DNA of 64,000 nucleotides. Source: Piscicola geometra (taxonomy: Eukaryota; Annelida; Clitellata; Hirudinida; Piscicolidae). Below the pieces are notes generated by a model. It was not told the origin of the DNA. It saw only the letters and a list, made by a program, of their open reading frames with translations, and searched no databases. The stretch covers positions 12,270,894 to 12,334,893 of the forward strand of contig OX030956.1 of NCBI GenBank assembly GCA_943735955.1. The letters run 5' to 3'. The position numbers and the translations under genes are program-made. Of this stretch, positions 41,401 through 51,179 are shown in pieces; within the stretch, counting starts at the first letter, position 1; each line of letters opens with the position of its first letter.

Positions 41401-44400
41401 TCCTCCCTCCTCCATCCTCCATCCTCCCTTCTCCATCCTCCTTCCTCCATCCTCCCTCCTCCATCCTCCCTCCTTCATCCTCCCTCCTCCTTCCTCCATC
41501 CTCTATCCTCCATCCTCCATCCTCCATCCTACCTCCTCCATCCTCCCTACTCTCTCCTCCATCCTCCCTCCTCCATCCTCCCTCCTCCATCCTCCCTCCT
41601 CCATCCTCCTTCCTCCATCCTCCCTCCTCCATCCTCCATCCTCCCTCCTTCATCCTCCCTCCTCCATCCTCCCTCTTCCATCCTCCCTCTTCCATCCTTC
41701 CTCCTCCATCCTCTCTCCTCCATCTTCCCTCCTCCATCCTCCCTCCTCCATCCTTCCTCCTCCATCTTCTCTCCTCCATCCTCCATCCTCCATCCTCCCT
41801 CCTCCATCCTCCATCCTCCCTCCTCTATCCTCCATCCTCCATCCTCCCTCCTCCATCCTTCCTCCTCCATCCTCTCTCCTCCATCCTCCCTCCTCCATCC
41901 TCCCTCCTCCATCCTTCCTCCTCCATCCTCTCTCCTCCATCCTCCATCCTCCATCCTCCCTCCTCCATCCTCCATCCTCCCTTCTCCATCCTCCATCCTC
42001 CATCCTCCCTCCTCCATCCTCCCTCCTCCATCCTCCCTCCTCCATCCTCCCTCCTCCATCCTCCCTCCTTTATCCTCTATCCTCCATCCTCCCTCCTCCA
42101 TCCTCCCTCCTTTATCCTCTATCCTCCATCCTACCTCCTCCATCCTCCCTCCTTTATCCTCTATCCTCCATCCTCCCTCCTCCATCCTCCCTCCTTTATC
42201 CTCTATCCTCCATCCTCCCTCCTCCATCTTCCCTATCTTCTTCTCTTCCTCAAACAATCTCAAACTTTTCATTCGGAACAGCAAATGGCAGTTCTTTGAA
42301 GGCAAATCTTCTGAGCGCATGAGTGAGCAAGCCAGATTGCCGTTTATTGCTGCTTTTTTCGATTCTTTTTTGCCTTTTTAAATTGATTAATTTCGATTTT
42401 TTCCTTCATTTTTTGGTTGATGTATTTGGGATTCTTTTTTGCTTTTTGGTCATGTTTTTTTGGTTCTTTCTTCATTTTTTGGTTGATGTAATTTGGATTC
42501 TTTATGTCTTTTTTGTTGATTTTTTGTGTTGTAACTGAACAAGGAATGTTACTGTCACAAATTTCAAATCTGAAATGTCTTTATATAAATCTATTTTTTT
42601 AAACTCTTCAATGGTTTGATCGTTTATTTTCTTAAAGATAAGCGAGATCGATTACATATAAACCTCGTTCACCAAACCCAATCCGTTTACTCCTTATCTT
42701 CATTGCAAGGCATCAGTTAATCCCAATCCATCTTTGCCATCTCTCCCACTCTCCACACCATCGTATACCCGTCTAAACGACCCTCTCAAACTCCCATCTG
42801 TCCCGATCAAACTCAAGCTCTTGCCATCGACTAAGCTTCGATAAATCTCCTATCTTGCCATCATGAGACGTAGCACCAACGGCTTGTCGGCGTAAAGTGT
42901 GCTATCTCTTTCGGTGGAAGACAAAGCATCAGCATACATCTCTGCCCACTCTGAGGATCTCACCACAGCACCTTGGAAGCCCCTCCATTGGAACTCCATA
43001 GAGTATTTCTGAAGTATTAAATATAAAATATATGGAATTTTTAGATGGTGATGTGAATGTCGATGGTCAAAAGGTCAGTTAGTTTCTCCGAACGTCGTGA
43101 GTTCAATTCCTGTTATCGTCCTGTAGCTATCAAGGAGAGGACTGTGGAAGCGTCTCATGAAAGTATGGAGCGCAAGAAACAAAGATGAATGTCGACCCAT
43201 GTAAAAGCCTCCGTCGCTGTGCTAATTGCACTGCGATATAGCAAAGAAAATTATATATATATAAATATATATATATATAATTTTGGTTTTATAATATTGG
43301 TTTTGTGTGTTTATTCCTAGTCATTCTTTTTAAAACGCTGTTCTTTGATGCGAGGGAAAGAATCATGCAATAAAAATGTTTTTCGTTTTTGGGTCGGCGA
43401 GAAATATTTTCAACAACTCTAAAACTTCTCTCTTATCTTCATTCTTTTTGATCTAAATAATTCTTGAAGGTCACGAGTGCAGCGTGGCCTTGACCTTTGT
43501 GACCTCATGCCAGTTTCAGTTCACATAACTTTGTCATAACTTTCACTCCATTTTTGATTGCAGTTCGAGTGCCGATAAGGTTGAAAAGCGGTTCAAGTGA
43601 AGAAATAAAATGTAAAAACATCGAGGAATTTATATTCTTGTTACAATTACAAGGCAACAAAACACCCAAAAGAATTTATTGAATAAATTTTCTTTCTTTC
43701 AATTTTGCATGTTCTTTGCTAATCCATCGAGATGATTGCCCATTAACTTTTCTCTTTCAACCTCCACACCTGCCTGCTTCTTTCTTCAATTCAAGCCGTT
43801 TAAACCTCTTTTTTATTGCTCCAAAGAACTAGCAAAATCAAGTTGGCAAAAGTCTTCAGAGTACACTTTCTTCCTACAACCTCCTTTTCACCTCCTCCCT
43901 CCTCCATCTTCCCTCCTCCCTCCTTCCTCCTCCATCCTCCCTCCTCCCTCCATCATCCTCCCTCCTCCATCTTCCCTCCTCCCTCCTCCCTTCTCCATCC
44001 TCCCTCCTCCATCCTCCCTCCTCCATCCTCCCTCCTCCATCTTCCCTTCTCATCCTCCCTCCTCCATCCTCCCTCCTCCATCCTCCCTCCTCCCTCCTCC
44101 ATCTTCCCTCCTCCCTCCTCCCTCCTCTATCCTCCCTCCTCCATCCTCCCTCCTCCATCCTCCCTCCTCCATCCTCCCTCCTCCATCTTCCCTCCTCATC
44201 CTCCCTCCTCCATCCTCCCTCCTCCATCCTCCCTTCTCCATCCTCCCTCCTCCCTCCTCCATCTTCCCTCCTCCCTCCTCTCTCCTCCATCCTCCCTCCT
44301 CCATCCTCCCTCCTCCATCCTCCCTCCTCCATCTTCCCTCCTCCATCCTCCATCCTCCCTCCTCCATTCTCCGACAGCCTCTGCATCAAAAGTTGCAACA

Positions 44401-45572
44401 GTCTCAGGCTCCAGTACACTCTTTATGCAAACTCTGGTCATTTCCGCTCACCCTCTTTAATGACCACTGTCGTAGAGTTTTGCCACTAAAAATCAAATCA
44501 TTTTTATAATTTCGCTTTTGCAAATAAAAAAGACTTTAAAATAAATAAGTTTTTAAATAGCTTTTTCACTTGAAAAAAGAGAATTTTAAATAGAAAGTTT
44601 TTTATATAGGAAAATAAGTTGCAGATCTTTGGCGAATTCTTGATAAGAAATTATTGTCTACATCGAGTCACAACTGCAATCAATTTGCTCCACAAAAGGT
44701 TTTCCAAAATTTTTTTGATTTGCTCTAACATGAAATCAGCCAGTGGGATTACTTGGCAGGGTGAAGCCCTTACTCTCATTTTGTTAAGAAACACACACAA
44801 AAACAAAGTTTTGATTATTTTTGGTTTAATTTTAGACTTCCAAAGGTCTTTCAAGCTTTTTTTAATTTTTTTCTTTTTTATGCAGGCTCTTCAGGGACTT
44901 AGTTTTTCAACGAGCTTGAAGTAACTCATTAGGTTTATCTTGTTTTGGTGTCAAGAAATAAATGTAACTTAAGAGAGAAAATGAATAAATGAACCAAAAA
45001 AACATATTTTATTTTATTTTCTATTTTTATATACAAAAATCAAAAGAAAAAAATCAAAAATGGCAAAAGAGATGAAGATAATATTTCAAGGTTAATGGCA
45101 TCAAACATGAAGTCGAAATTTCTTGCCAATAAAAAGTATTTTATGTGTTAATCTTTTCATTTAAAATGTGATTTTATCACAGAATAAATAAATCGATTGG
45201 TTTTTATGATACTTGAAATGATTGGCGTCGAGGATTGGATTCTCCTTGATGCGTTTGCAGTAGAGGTCGGACGGGAAAAGTCGGGAACCGGGAATAGGTT
45301 TTCGGGACGGGAACGGGAACGGGAATCAACATTGAAATCGGGAACGGGAAAAAACGGGAACGGGAATACACTTTTAAATCGGGAACGGGAAAAAGCGGGA
45401 ATAAAAATTTTGGAATTCAAAAAATTAAGATGAAAAATTAAAGTTAAATCTATTATATATTAAAAAGTGTGGTTTTCCAACAATTAGATTTCTCTTTACT
45501 ATGTTTACTTTTATCAAAACTTCCGTTTATTTCAAAATGTCAGCAACGTCGTCTTCGAATTTATCATTATCT

Positions 45573-45608
<36 letters not shown>

Positions 45609-48600
45609 TCATTAATTTCACCGGAGTCTATAACTATTAAGGAAATGAAGAAAAGTCAGATTGACAAAATTATTACGAATGATCCTGCACGTGTTTCCAC
45701 AATGGCAATGAATCTTAGTAAAAGTATAGCTTGGAAAAGCTTTGTCAAAGTATTGGTTGATGGGTGCCATACAGAATTCGTGCAATGCAAAGACTGCAAA
45801 GTGTTGATTCAGCATTTAAATTCCTGTGGCACCTCTGGCATGCTGAAACACAAAAAAGCATGCACTGGCAGTCCAGTTGTGAATCAAATAACGCAGAATA
45901 CTCTCACATTTTCTCAAAAGTCTGTTTCTCCTAATTTAAAGAATAATTTGACCAAGGCCATCTCCCTATTTTGTGCTCAAGACATGAGAGCCTTCGTCAC
46001 GGTTGAAGGTGAAGGTTTCATTCAGGTGGCTCAAAAACTCATCGATATTGGAGCCTCATATGGCCGGGGTCTGAAGGCTAAAGATGTATTGCCTTGCGAA
46101 AAAACAGTGAGGCAATACCATGAAAAAAATGTCTTAACAGTGATTACCAAATTAAAAGGAGAATTTACAAAGGTGTGTAATTTTATAAATTAATTTATGC
46201 ATTTAATTATTAATAAAAATAAATATTTATAAATTTCAATCTATTACAGAACAATGGTTCTAAAAGTTTTTCCCTTGATATTTGGAAGAATAAACGTTCT
46301 GGAGATTCACATTTGGGAGTCACCATACATTATGTTAAAGACAATAATGGAGAATGGGAGCTTCAAGACAGAGTTTTGGCAACAATTGCTTTTAATGTAA
46401 ATCACTCATCCAGAAATATTCTTGAGGAGATGAATAAACTCTGCATGGTAATTTTTTAAACAATTTTTCATAAATATTTAAAAAATAATTTATACAAGAT
46501 AAATATCCACATGTTTTAATATTTCAAATGTTATTTTATGATTCCAGGAATATGGTATTCAATCATTAGACTATTGTACCTTCACGACTGACAATGCCTC
46601 AAATGTAAAAAAGGCTTTTAACAATTCTGATGAAATGATTTGGCTGGGCTGTTCTGTTCATGATTTAAATCTTGCATTATCCAAAAAGTTTTCTGAGTTG
46701 GCAGCAGATAACCCAATATCTTTACTAATTGAGAATGCTAAAGATGTTGTAAAATACGTCAAGAAGACTGGGTAATTAATTTTCACATTTTTCATACAGT
46801 AAAAAAAAATTAAAATTGATATTTTAATTTCAACATAATTTGTTATAAAATTTTATTTTTTTATAGCAAGCAAAAGGAGCTTTTAAACATGGGAAAACAA
46901 ACACTTAAACAAGAATCATCTACAAGATTTAATTCGATTTATTTCATGTTGAAATCAGTATATGATGGAATGGATTCTTTAAAAATTATTCTTAAGCAAA
47001 CCCCCAAGTATGGAAATCTCTATTTCATCGACACTCCTCACTTAAAAGAAGTTTTAAATGCACTAGAAATGTATAACGAAGCCACCATTGCATTGTCAAT
47101 GTCAAAAGCTCCAACATTACATTTGAAGTTGTTATGGCGAGTCCAAATATTAGGGAGATTAGAGCAAATGAGTGATGATGAAAACTTGTCAAATGAAATC
47201 AAACTGGTAAGTTAATTTTTTTTATTTCGTAAATTAATACTTTGAATTTGACTTTTTAATTTCCAGTTGATTGCTCAGTTGATCATTTCGACAAAAGAAA
47301 AGATGCCCATTGATCTTATTCATATGGCAGCATGTCTGTTGCATCCTCAGTATAAAAGAATAATAAGAAAAGAGTTTGGGATAGAACAAGAAATAAATAC
47401 CAAGACTTTCATTAGAGAAAATTTAATTCCATTTTGTACAGCCAGGCCAAGCTGCAGTTCTGTTGAAAAAAAAGATACAAATTATGGTTATTTAACCCTA
47501 TTATGTTTGTTTTTATAACGTAAAAATTATAATACATTTATTATACTATCAAATTATACGAATGATTTTATTTTTGCAGTTGTGGAGAATAAGAATGCTG
47601 TTAAAAAACATATTTCTAACATTATTGATGAATTAATAATAATGAACGAGGAAGAAAATTCAGAAGAGGATGAATTGTACAAATATTCACAATTACGTCC
47701 CAACAAAATTGAAGATGATAAAGATGTTTTATTTTATTGGAGTAAAATGAACAATTTTCCAATACTACAAGAAGTAGCCAAAATGTTGTTTAGTATACCT
47801 GCAAGTTCTATTCCCTGTGAACGGAATTTTTCAACATGTGGTCGTTTAACTTCAGACCCAAGATCATCTAATTTGAAAGCTGAAACTCTGGACGGTTTAA
47901 CGCGCGTTAAAAGCAATAAAGACTTGATTTAATTAGTTAAAAACAATGACTAACTTCATTACTTTTATCTCAATATATATTTGAAGCGTGTTTGTTTCGA
48001 AAAAAAATATTTTTTGACTTTCAAATAAAAAAATTTAGGACTAGCAAGTTTGGGACCAGTGATAACGGCAGTGGAAATGAATAAAGAGACCTCAAAAAAA
48101 TTTCGGGAACGGGACGGGAAAAAAAATTTCGGGAACGGGACGGGACGGGAATCAAAATTCTGATGGCCCATCGGGAACGGGACGGGACGGGAAAAAAAAT
48201 TTCGGGAACGGGACGGGACGGGAATCAAAATTCTGATGGCCCATCGGGAACGGGACGGGACGGGAAAAAAAATTTCGGGAACGGGACGGGACCGGGAATG
48301 AAAAATCGTCCATGTCCGACCTCTAGTTTGCAGACGCTCGTCTCTGTTTCATCTCTCCCGGGGCTTGGCGACATCTTAGTCGATGGCCTACCGCATCTGT
48401 CACTCGTCCCTTTCAGGACTTCACTATTGCTCGAGAATAAATATGATCAATATTAATTATTATAATCATAATAATCATTATTATTATTTAATATTATAAT
48501 CATAATAATTATTTTTGTTATTAATTTTATATCTATTTTTTTAACCAATACTTCATGATTAATACTTTCCATTTTTAATACTCTTTTCATTAACACCTTT

Positions 48601-50979
48601 CAAGTTAATAATACAAATATTAATAATATAAAGTTTTGAATAAATGAATTAAATCATTAATTAGCGCATAGTCTCGTTTTTATTATTCTTTATATAGCTC
48701 AAAATTCCTAATTTTTTGAAACAATTTAGGCGTCAGTGAAAAATCAAATTCTAAAAAATATGTGGAAGTCTTGGAAATTGAAATAGAGTTCACTGTGGTA
48801 TGTGGAACTCCATAGAGAAGCACGACTCAAAGTCTATCAGTTTTGCAAACAACGACCGATTTATCGTTCAATTTCAACGCTTTACCACACTCCCGTTTCA
48901 TATTTTTTGATTCAGTTTTATTTTTTATGTTCATACAAAATTATTTTAAGTAATTTTTTCTTTTTTTCTTTTTCAAAATAACTTCTTGAATTCTTATCTA
49001 CCAGATGGTGGTTCACACTTATTTTCAGGCATTTTTCAATATATTTCGCACTTTTTTGATGAATCGTTTGTTTCCCGCCACAAAAACCTGCTTTTCCCGC
49101 CACACTACGAAAGCGCAAACAGCGGCACAAAGATTCCATTCCTACACGCGTTGAAGTTTCCATTTAGAATTTCAATCGAAAGAAATCGGCAGCTGAAGAC
49201 TTTAGCCCAGAGTGCATGTGACCCTCCTGGAAACGTCTGTGAAGATGATGTACACATTGAAGTCAACATTCATTCTATATGAACAGCAACATCAACACCA
49301 AAAGCCGCTTTAATTCCTTTAGTGAAGATGCCGAAGATAGAAGACTCAGAAGTTGATCGAGAAAGTTGGAGAGAATTCTGTGAAAGACGTATTCAGGATG
49401 CAATTTAAATCTGCTTCATCTTTAAAAATCAGGAATCAGCAACCAAAACGAACGAGATTATTTTATATATTTATGCATAAGGGACTTTAAATTTAGGGTA
49501 TTTACGATTTTAATTATTCATAAATTCTTTTGCGATTCTTGAGTTGGTTGCTATCTGCAGTGCAGGTTATGAATGATGATCTCGTGTCGATCATTTCCAC
49601 AAGCGAAACTTAATTTTTTTTGCCATTTTAAATAAATTCATTCTAATTTTTCAAAAATCTAAACTTGAATGTTTTCCGCAACTACTTAGAACCACAACCA
49701 CCAAGACTACAACCACAACCACACTACCGTCACCACTACCACCACTACCCCCACCACCACCACCACCACCACTACCACCACCACAGAAAACGATTGCAAA
49801 CAACAAGAGGAAGAAGAGAAGGAACCGCTGATTAGTCCGGACTCGTGCACTCTGCTTGACAATCAGGTCGCCATGGTGACGTATGAGAGGCCAGAGATGC
49901 AGTGGCAGCAGTGGGACGCTGGAAGGTGCCAGAGGGATGCGTGTTCGAGGCGGGATCGAGAGAGGAAATTGTTTTCCGATCTAAATGATAGAAGTGGAGT
50001 TGCTGGTGATAGTGATGATGATGATAGAGGGGATGGTAGTGGGGGTGGTAGCGGGGGTGGTAATGGGGGTGGTAGTGGGGGTAGTGGTAGAAGGCTTGGT
50101 GATAGTGGAAGAAGGTATGGTAGTGAGGGTGGTAGTCATAGGAGTAATGGTGGTGGTGGTGGAAATAGAGAAAGAGGTAGGGGTGGGGAAGGCATGACGT
50201 TGACATTGTCACCTCGATGTCTCCTAGTGCAGCCTGCAGAAGATGACGACTGCACGGACGTTGGTGGCGATGAACTGAGCCACAACAAAAGTCGATCACC
50301 CTCCCATCACTCCCATGCCAGTTTAAGCGACAATTTTTACAATAAAAACAATACTTTTGTCGACAAAAACAACAATAAAGTTGTGAAAAACAACAGTAAC
50401 ATCAGCATCAACTACAACAACAACAGCAACAACGAAGAAGAAGAAGATAATGTAGCACGCGCCATAAATAAGAAAAGCCACTCAACTAGTGGAACTAATG
50501 AAGGAGGAAATGATGAAAGGAAGGAGGTAAATGATGGAGAAAAGGAGGAGAAGGAGAGAGGGAGGAGATCATGGGGATCAAAGGAGGAGTCATATGTCAG
50601 GAAGGGAAGGGAAGGTGATAAAGCACATGAAAAGAGAGAGAGTGAAGGTGCTGGAGAGAGCTCATATGGGAGTCTGCATGGAGTCAACTGGAAGGAAGAG
50701 GAGGGAGAGAGTGATAAAAGAGGGGAAGAGGAAGGGGGGGTGGAGGACAGATCTTATCTGAGAGATTCCAGCCTCAAAGCCAAGGACACATGTGTTCTCT
50801 ACCTGAGCACACCCAAGCCTTCTTCACTGCACTCTCCCCGCAACAACAAAAACAACAACAACAAAAACACTACCATTAACAACGACAACAAAAATAACAA
50901 CAACAAAAGTAACAACAACAAGCGCAAAAAAGACGAGAAAGGATGGCATAGACGATTTGAAAGCACTTACAACTTGTAA
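26469..50979 (+). CDS. Shaw: Voltage-gated K+ channel, Shaw (Kv3) family
   Basis: Nine exons (26469-26540, 26929-27023, 28276-28399, 30082-30200, 30548-30656, 34757-35418, 35894-35995, 36775-37787, 49787-50979) join in phase to 1162 residues. Residues 9-110 are the T1 tetramerisation domain ([15 protein letters not shown]), with the Kv zinc motif HYPTDVC then CC 20 residues on. S1 is [17 protein letters not shown]; the S1-S2 loop is long and low-complexity. S4 is the short Shaw type, [13 protein letters not shown] (about 441-453). The pore filter TVGYGD is at 519-524 and S6 PVP at 550-552. It forms tetrameric membrane channels that repolarise neurons. The roughly 600-residue tail, half of it in exon 9 beyond a 12-kb intron, is unusual; insect Shaw is about 500 residues in total. 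Exon 9 is joined only by phase, splice sites and strand. Confidence 0.93.
26703..26928 (+). repeat. (CAA/CCA)n tract ending at the Shaw exon 2 acceptor
   Basis: Over 200 bases of CAACAACCACAACAAC-type sequence with very little G or T, running into CCAACAG. The open frame across it is a by-product of the repeat. Confidence 0.9.
28180..28275 (+). repeat. ACC-rich tract ending at the Shaw exon 3 acceptor
   Basis: CACCACAGCCACACCACC and (CAC)n sequence continue to the CTCACAG acceptor; T is rare. Confidence 0.85.
28400..28465 (+). repeat. G-rich tract after the Shaw exon 3 donor
   Basis: GTGAGAGGGAGGGGGCAGG followed by GGGTGG and GGTGTGGGTGG on the coding strand. It is complementary in part to the CCACCCACC at 29951-29959 near the other end of the same intron. 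Confidence 0.8.
29945..30081 (+). repeat. (CCATGCAT)n tract ending at the Shaw exon 4 acceptor
   Basis: CCACCCACC, then about 14 units of TCCATGCA with TCCATGCG variants, end at CCACGCAG. ATGCAT is self-complementary, so the tract can also fold on itself. Confidence 0.9.
30201..30300 (+). repeat. G-rich tract after the Shaw exon 4 donor
   Basis: GTGGGGTGAGAGTGCTGG followed by GTGGGGGTGGGAGTGGG and a run of nine G. The donor itself is a weak GTTTGT, chosen because it alone keeps the frame with exon 5. Confidence 0.8.
30355..30547 (+). repeat. CA-rich tract ending at the Shaw exon 5 acceptor
   Basis: ACCACACAACACACCACC through ACACACACAC to AACAACACACAG; about 190 bases almost free of G and T. 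It can pair with the GUGG-rich tract at the other end of this 347-base intron. Confidence 0.9.
30997..31695 (-). mobile_element. Truncated CR1/L2-clade LINE, 3' part
   Basis: The minus strand encodes the end of a reverse transcriptase region: [45 protein letters not shown], then after a frameshift [15 protein letters not shown]. These are the standard C-terminal motifs of CR1/L2-type LINEs. The element ends in GCGCTATATAAATGAATTTTATT and an ATT microsatellite, the usual 3' tail of this clade. It is 5'-truncated near 31695, frameshifted, and lies antisense in Shaw intron 5. Confidence 0.88.
32037..34060 (-). mobile_element. hAT element copy 2 (family 2), complete but non-autonomous, 2.0 kb
   Basis: The left end CAGGGGCGCAACCAG starts at 32037 and the right end TTGTTGCGCCACTG ends at 34060. 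The flanking duplication is TCTGAGCG on the left and CCTGAGCG on the right, one mismatch in eight. A run of G near the left end and of C near the right form complementary subterminal sequence. Only the transposase C-terminus remains. The right 1.2 kb is nearly identical to 1-1209. Confidence 0.92.
33384..33566 (-). pseudogene. hAT transposase C-terminal dimerisation remnant
   Basis: A 60-residue frame, [20 protein letters not shown] then [20 protein letters not shown], is the hAT C-terminal motif. The rest of the transposase is absent from the element. Confidence 0.8.
34258..34330 (+). tRNA. tRNA-Val (anticodon CAC)
   Basis: A 73-base cloverleaf: acceptor GGTTCTG/CAGAACC with discriminator A; anticodon stem CTCGC/GCGAG with loop CTCACAC; T-arm CTGGGTTCGAAACCCAG. 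T-rich sequence follows. It lies on the sense strand inside Shaw intron 5, 198 bases right of the hAT copy. Confidence 0.95.
34595..34756 (+). repeat. C/A-rich tract ending at the Shaw exon 6 acceptor
   Basis: CACCCTAACCCCATCTCATC through CCACCACAACCCACCAACC to ACCACCACAG; almost no G, with sparse T. Confidence 0.85.
35419..35893 (+). other. Shaw intron 6
   Basis: AT-rich at first, then C-rich with CATC and TCC words up to CCCTCACAG. No gene or mobile element seen. Confidence 0.6.
39681..42263 (-). repeat. 14-bp minisatellite, 2.5 kb, in Shaw intron 8, bounded by a 27-bp direct repeat
   Basis: About 180 copies of a 14-base unit (CTCCATCCTCCCTC on the plus strand) with CTCTATCC, CTCCTTCC and TTTATCC variants. 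Because 14 is not a multiple of three and the unit has no stop in any minus frame, all three minus frames stay open for hundreds of residues ([14 protein letters not shown]); these are not genes. A 27-bp sequence beginning CTTCTTCTCTTCC stands at 39681-39707 and again at 42237-42263. The minus strand is nearly all purine plus one T per unit. Confidence 0.95.
43061..43290 (+). mobile_element. tRNA-related SINE in Shaw intron 8
   Basis: The head has tRNA-like promoter boxes (GATGGTCAAAAGGTCAGTTAG and GTGAGTTCAATTCC) and a short 3' stem. A unique body of about 110 bases follows, then TTGCACTGCGATATAGCAAAG and an AT microsatellite tail. It is too degenerate to be a working tRNA. Confidence 0.6.
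43491..43505 (-). promoter_or_regulatory. Candidate nuclear-receptor DR3 site
   Basis: On the minus strand it reads AGGTCA, CAA, AGGTCA: two perfect half-sites with a 3-base spacer. A third half-site, AGGTCA, is on the plus strand at 43468-43473. It lies deep in Shaw intron 8. Function is inference from the motif alone. Confidence 0.3.
43891..44373 (-). repeat. Second array of the 14-bp minisatellite unit
   Basis: About 480 bases of the same unit family as 39708-42236, with more CTTCC and CCTCCCTCC variants and single-base slips (CCTCATCC). It is 1.6 kb from the main array, separated by unrelated sequence including the SINE. The frames across it on both strands are repeat artefacts. Confidence 0.93.
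45270..45405 (+). repeat. Left subterminal GGGAACGGG repeats of hAT family 4
   Basis: About ten copies of CGGGAACGGGA or CGGGACGGGA words with AATC and AAAA linkers; strongly G-rich in an AT-rich setting. Confidence 0.9.
45501..47932 (+). CDS. hAT transposase, six exons, open throughout
   Basis: Exons 45501-46172, 46250-46447, 46548-46771, 46867-47206, 47267-47486 and 47580-47932 have GT/AG sites and join in phase to 668 residues, or 656 from the second ATG at 45537. Exon 1 has a serine-rich start and a BED-like finger (CKDCKVLI, then LKHKKAC). Exon 2 has [14 protein letters not shown] with the first catalytic Asp; exon 3 has FTTDNASN with the second Asp and [13 protein letters not shown], the CxxH motif. 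Exon 6 has the dimerisation region and [12 protein letters not shown] with the catalytic Glu. No stop or frameshift was seen, so it could be active. Its introns have ordinary T-rich acceptors, unlike the host genes nearby. Confidence 0.9.
48099..48300 (+). repeat. Right subterminal GGGAACGGG repeats of hAT family 4
   Basis: A higher-order repeat of 71 bases (CGGGACGGGACGGGAATC, ATTCTGATGGCCCAT, then a second G-rich half ending in AAAAAAAATTT) is present nearly three times. The G-rich strand is the plus strand, as at the left end. Confidence 0.9.
48334..49680 (+). other. Rest of Shaw intron 8, after the hAT
   Basis: AT-rich, with an ATT/AAT-rich stretch at 48440-48540. A more balanced block at 48990-49285 has a 98-residue open frame ending [19 protein letters not shown] that I do not recognise; it is not called as a gene. 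Confidence 0.45.
49680..49786 (+). repeat. (ACC)n tract ending at the Shaw exon 9 acceptor
   Basis: ACCACAACCACCAAGACTAC through (CAC)n to ACCACCACAG; nearly free of T and G. Confidence 0.9.
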
Positions 50980-51173
50980 CGTTTTGGCCATTAGACCGAC
51001 CAACAACACTTCTGACCAATCAGCTTCAGGGTCAAGATCGTCATCAGGAGGCGAAGCTTTTGAAAGAGGTTTTTGGAATCGTTTTACAAGTTGTGAGATT
51101 GAAAACTCGCTGAGGAGTAGGCTAATCCAGAAGAGATGTAACACAGCAAGAATAATAGTAATTTAATATCTAA

Positions 51174-51179
51174 AATAAA
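51174..51179 (+). terminator. Candidate poly(A) signal of the Shaw gene
   Basis: AATAAA in a run of AAAATAAAATAAAAAT about 195 bases after the exon 9 stop. Confidence 0.4.

Larger units (their letters stand above)
45261..48325 (+). mobile_element. hAT DNA transposon (family 4), 3.1 kb, apparently intact
   Basis: The terminal repeat TAGAGGTCGGAC starts at 45261 and its exact complement ends at 48325. The target duplication GTTTGCAG is perfect at 45253-45260 and 48326-48333. It carries a full six-exon transposase in the plus direction. Both subterminal regions hold GGGAACGGGACGGGA-type repeats in the same orientation. It sits in Shaw intron 8 on the sense strand. Confidence 0.96.

Noticed and set aside
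39666..42320. Many long minus-strand frames (up to about 380 residues)
   Set aside because: All are translations of the 14-bp minisatellite in different phases; no start context, splice structure or non-repeat sequence supports a gene.
43736..44509. Long plus and minus frames rich in PPSS or EEGGW
   Set aside because: Same minisatellite unit, second array, inside the Shaw intron.
49832..50299. Minus frame rich in His and Tyr
   Set aside because: Antisense to the GGT repeats coding the Gly-rich tail of Shaw exon 9.
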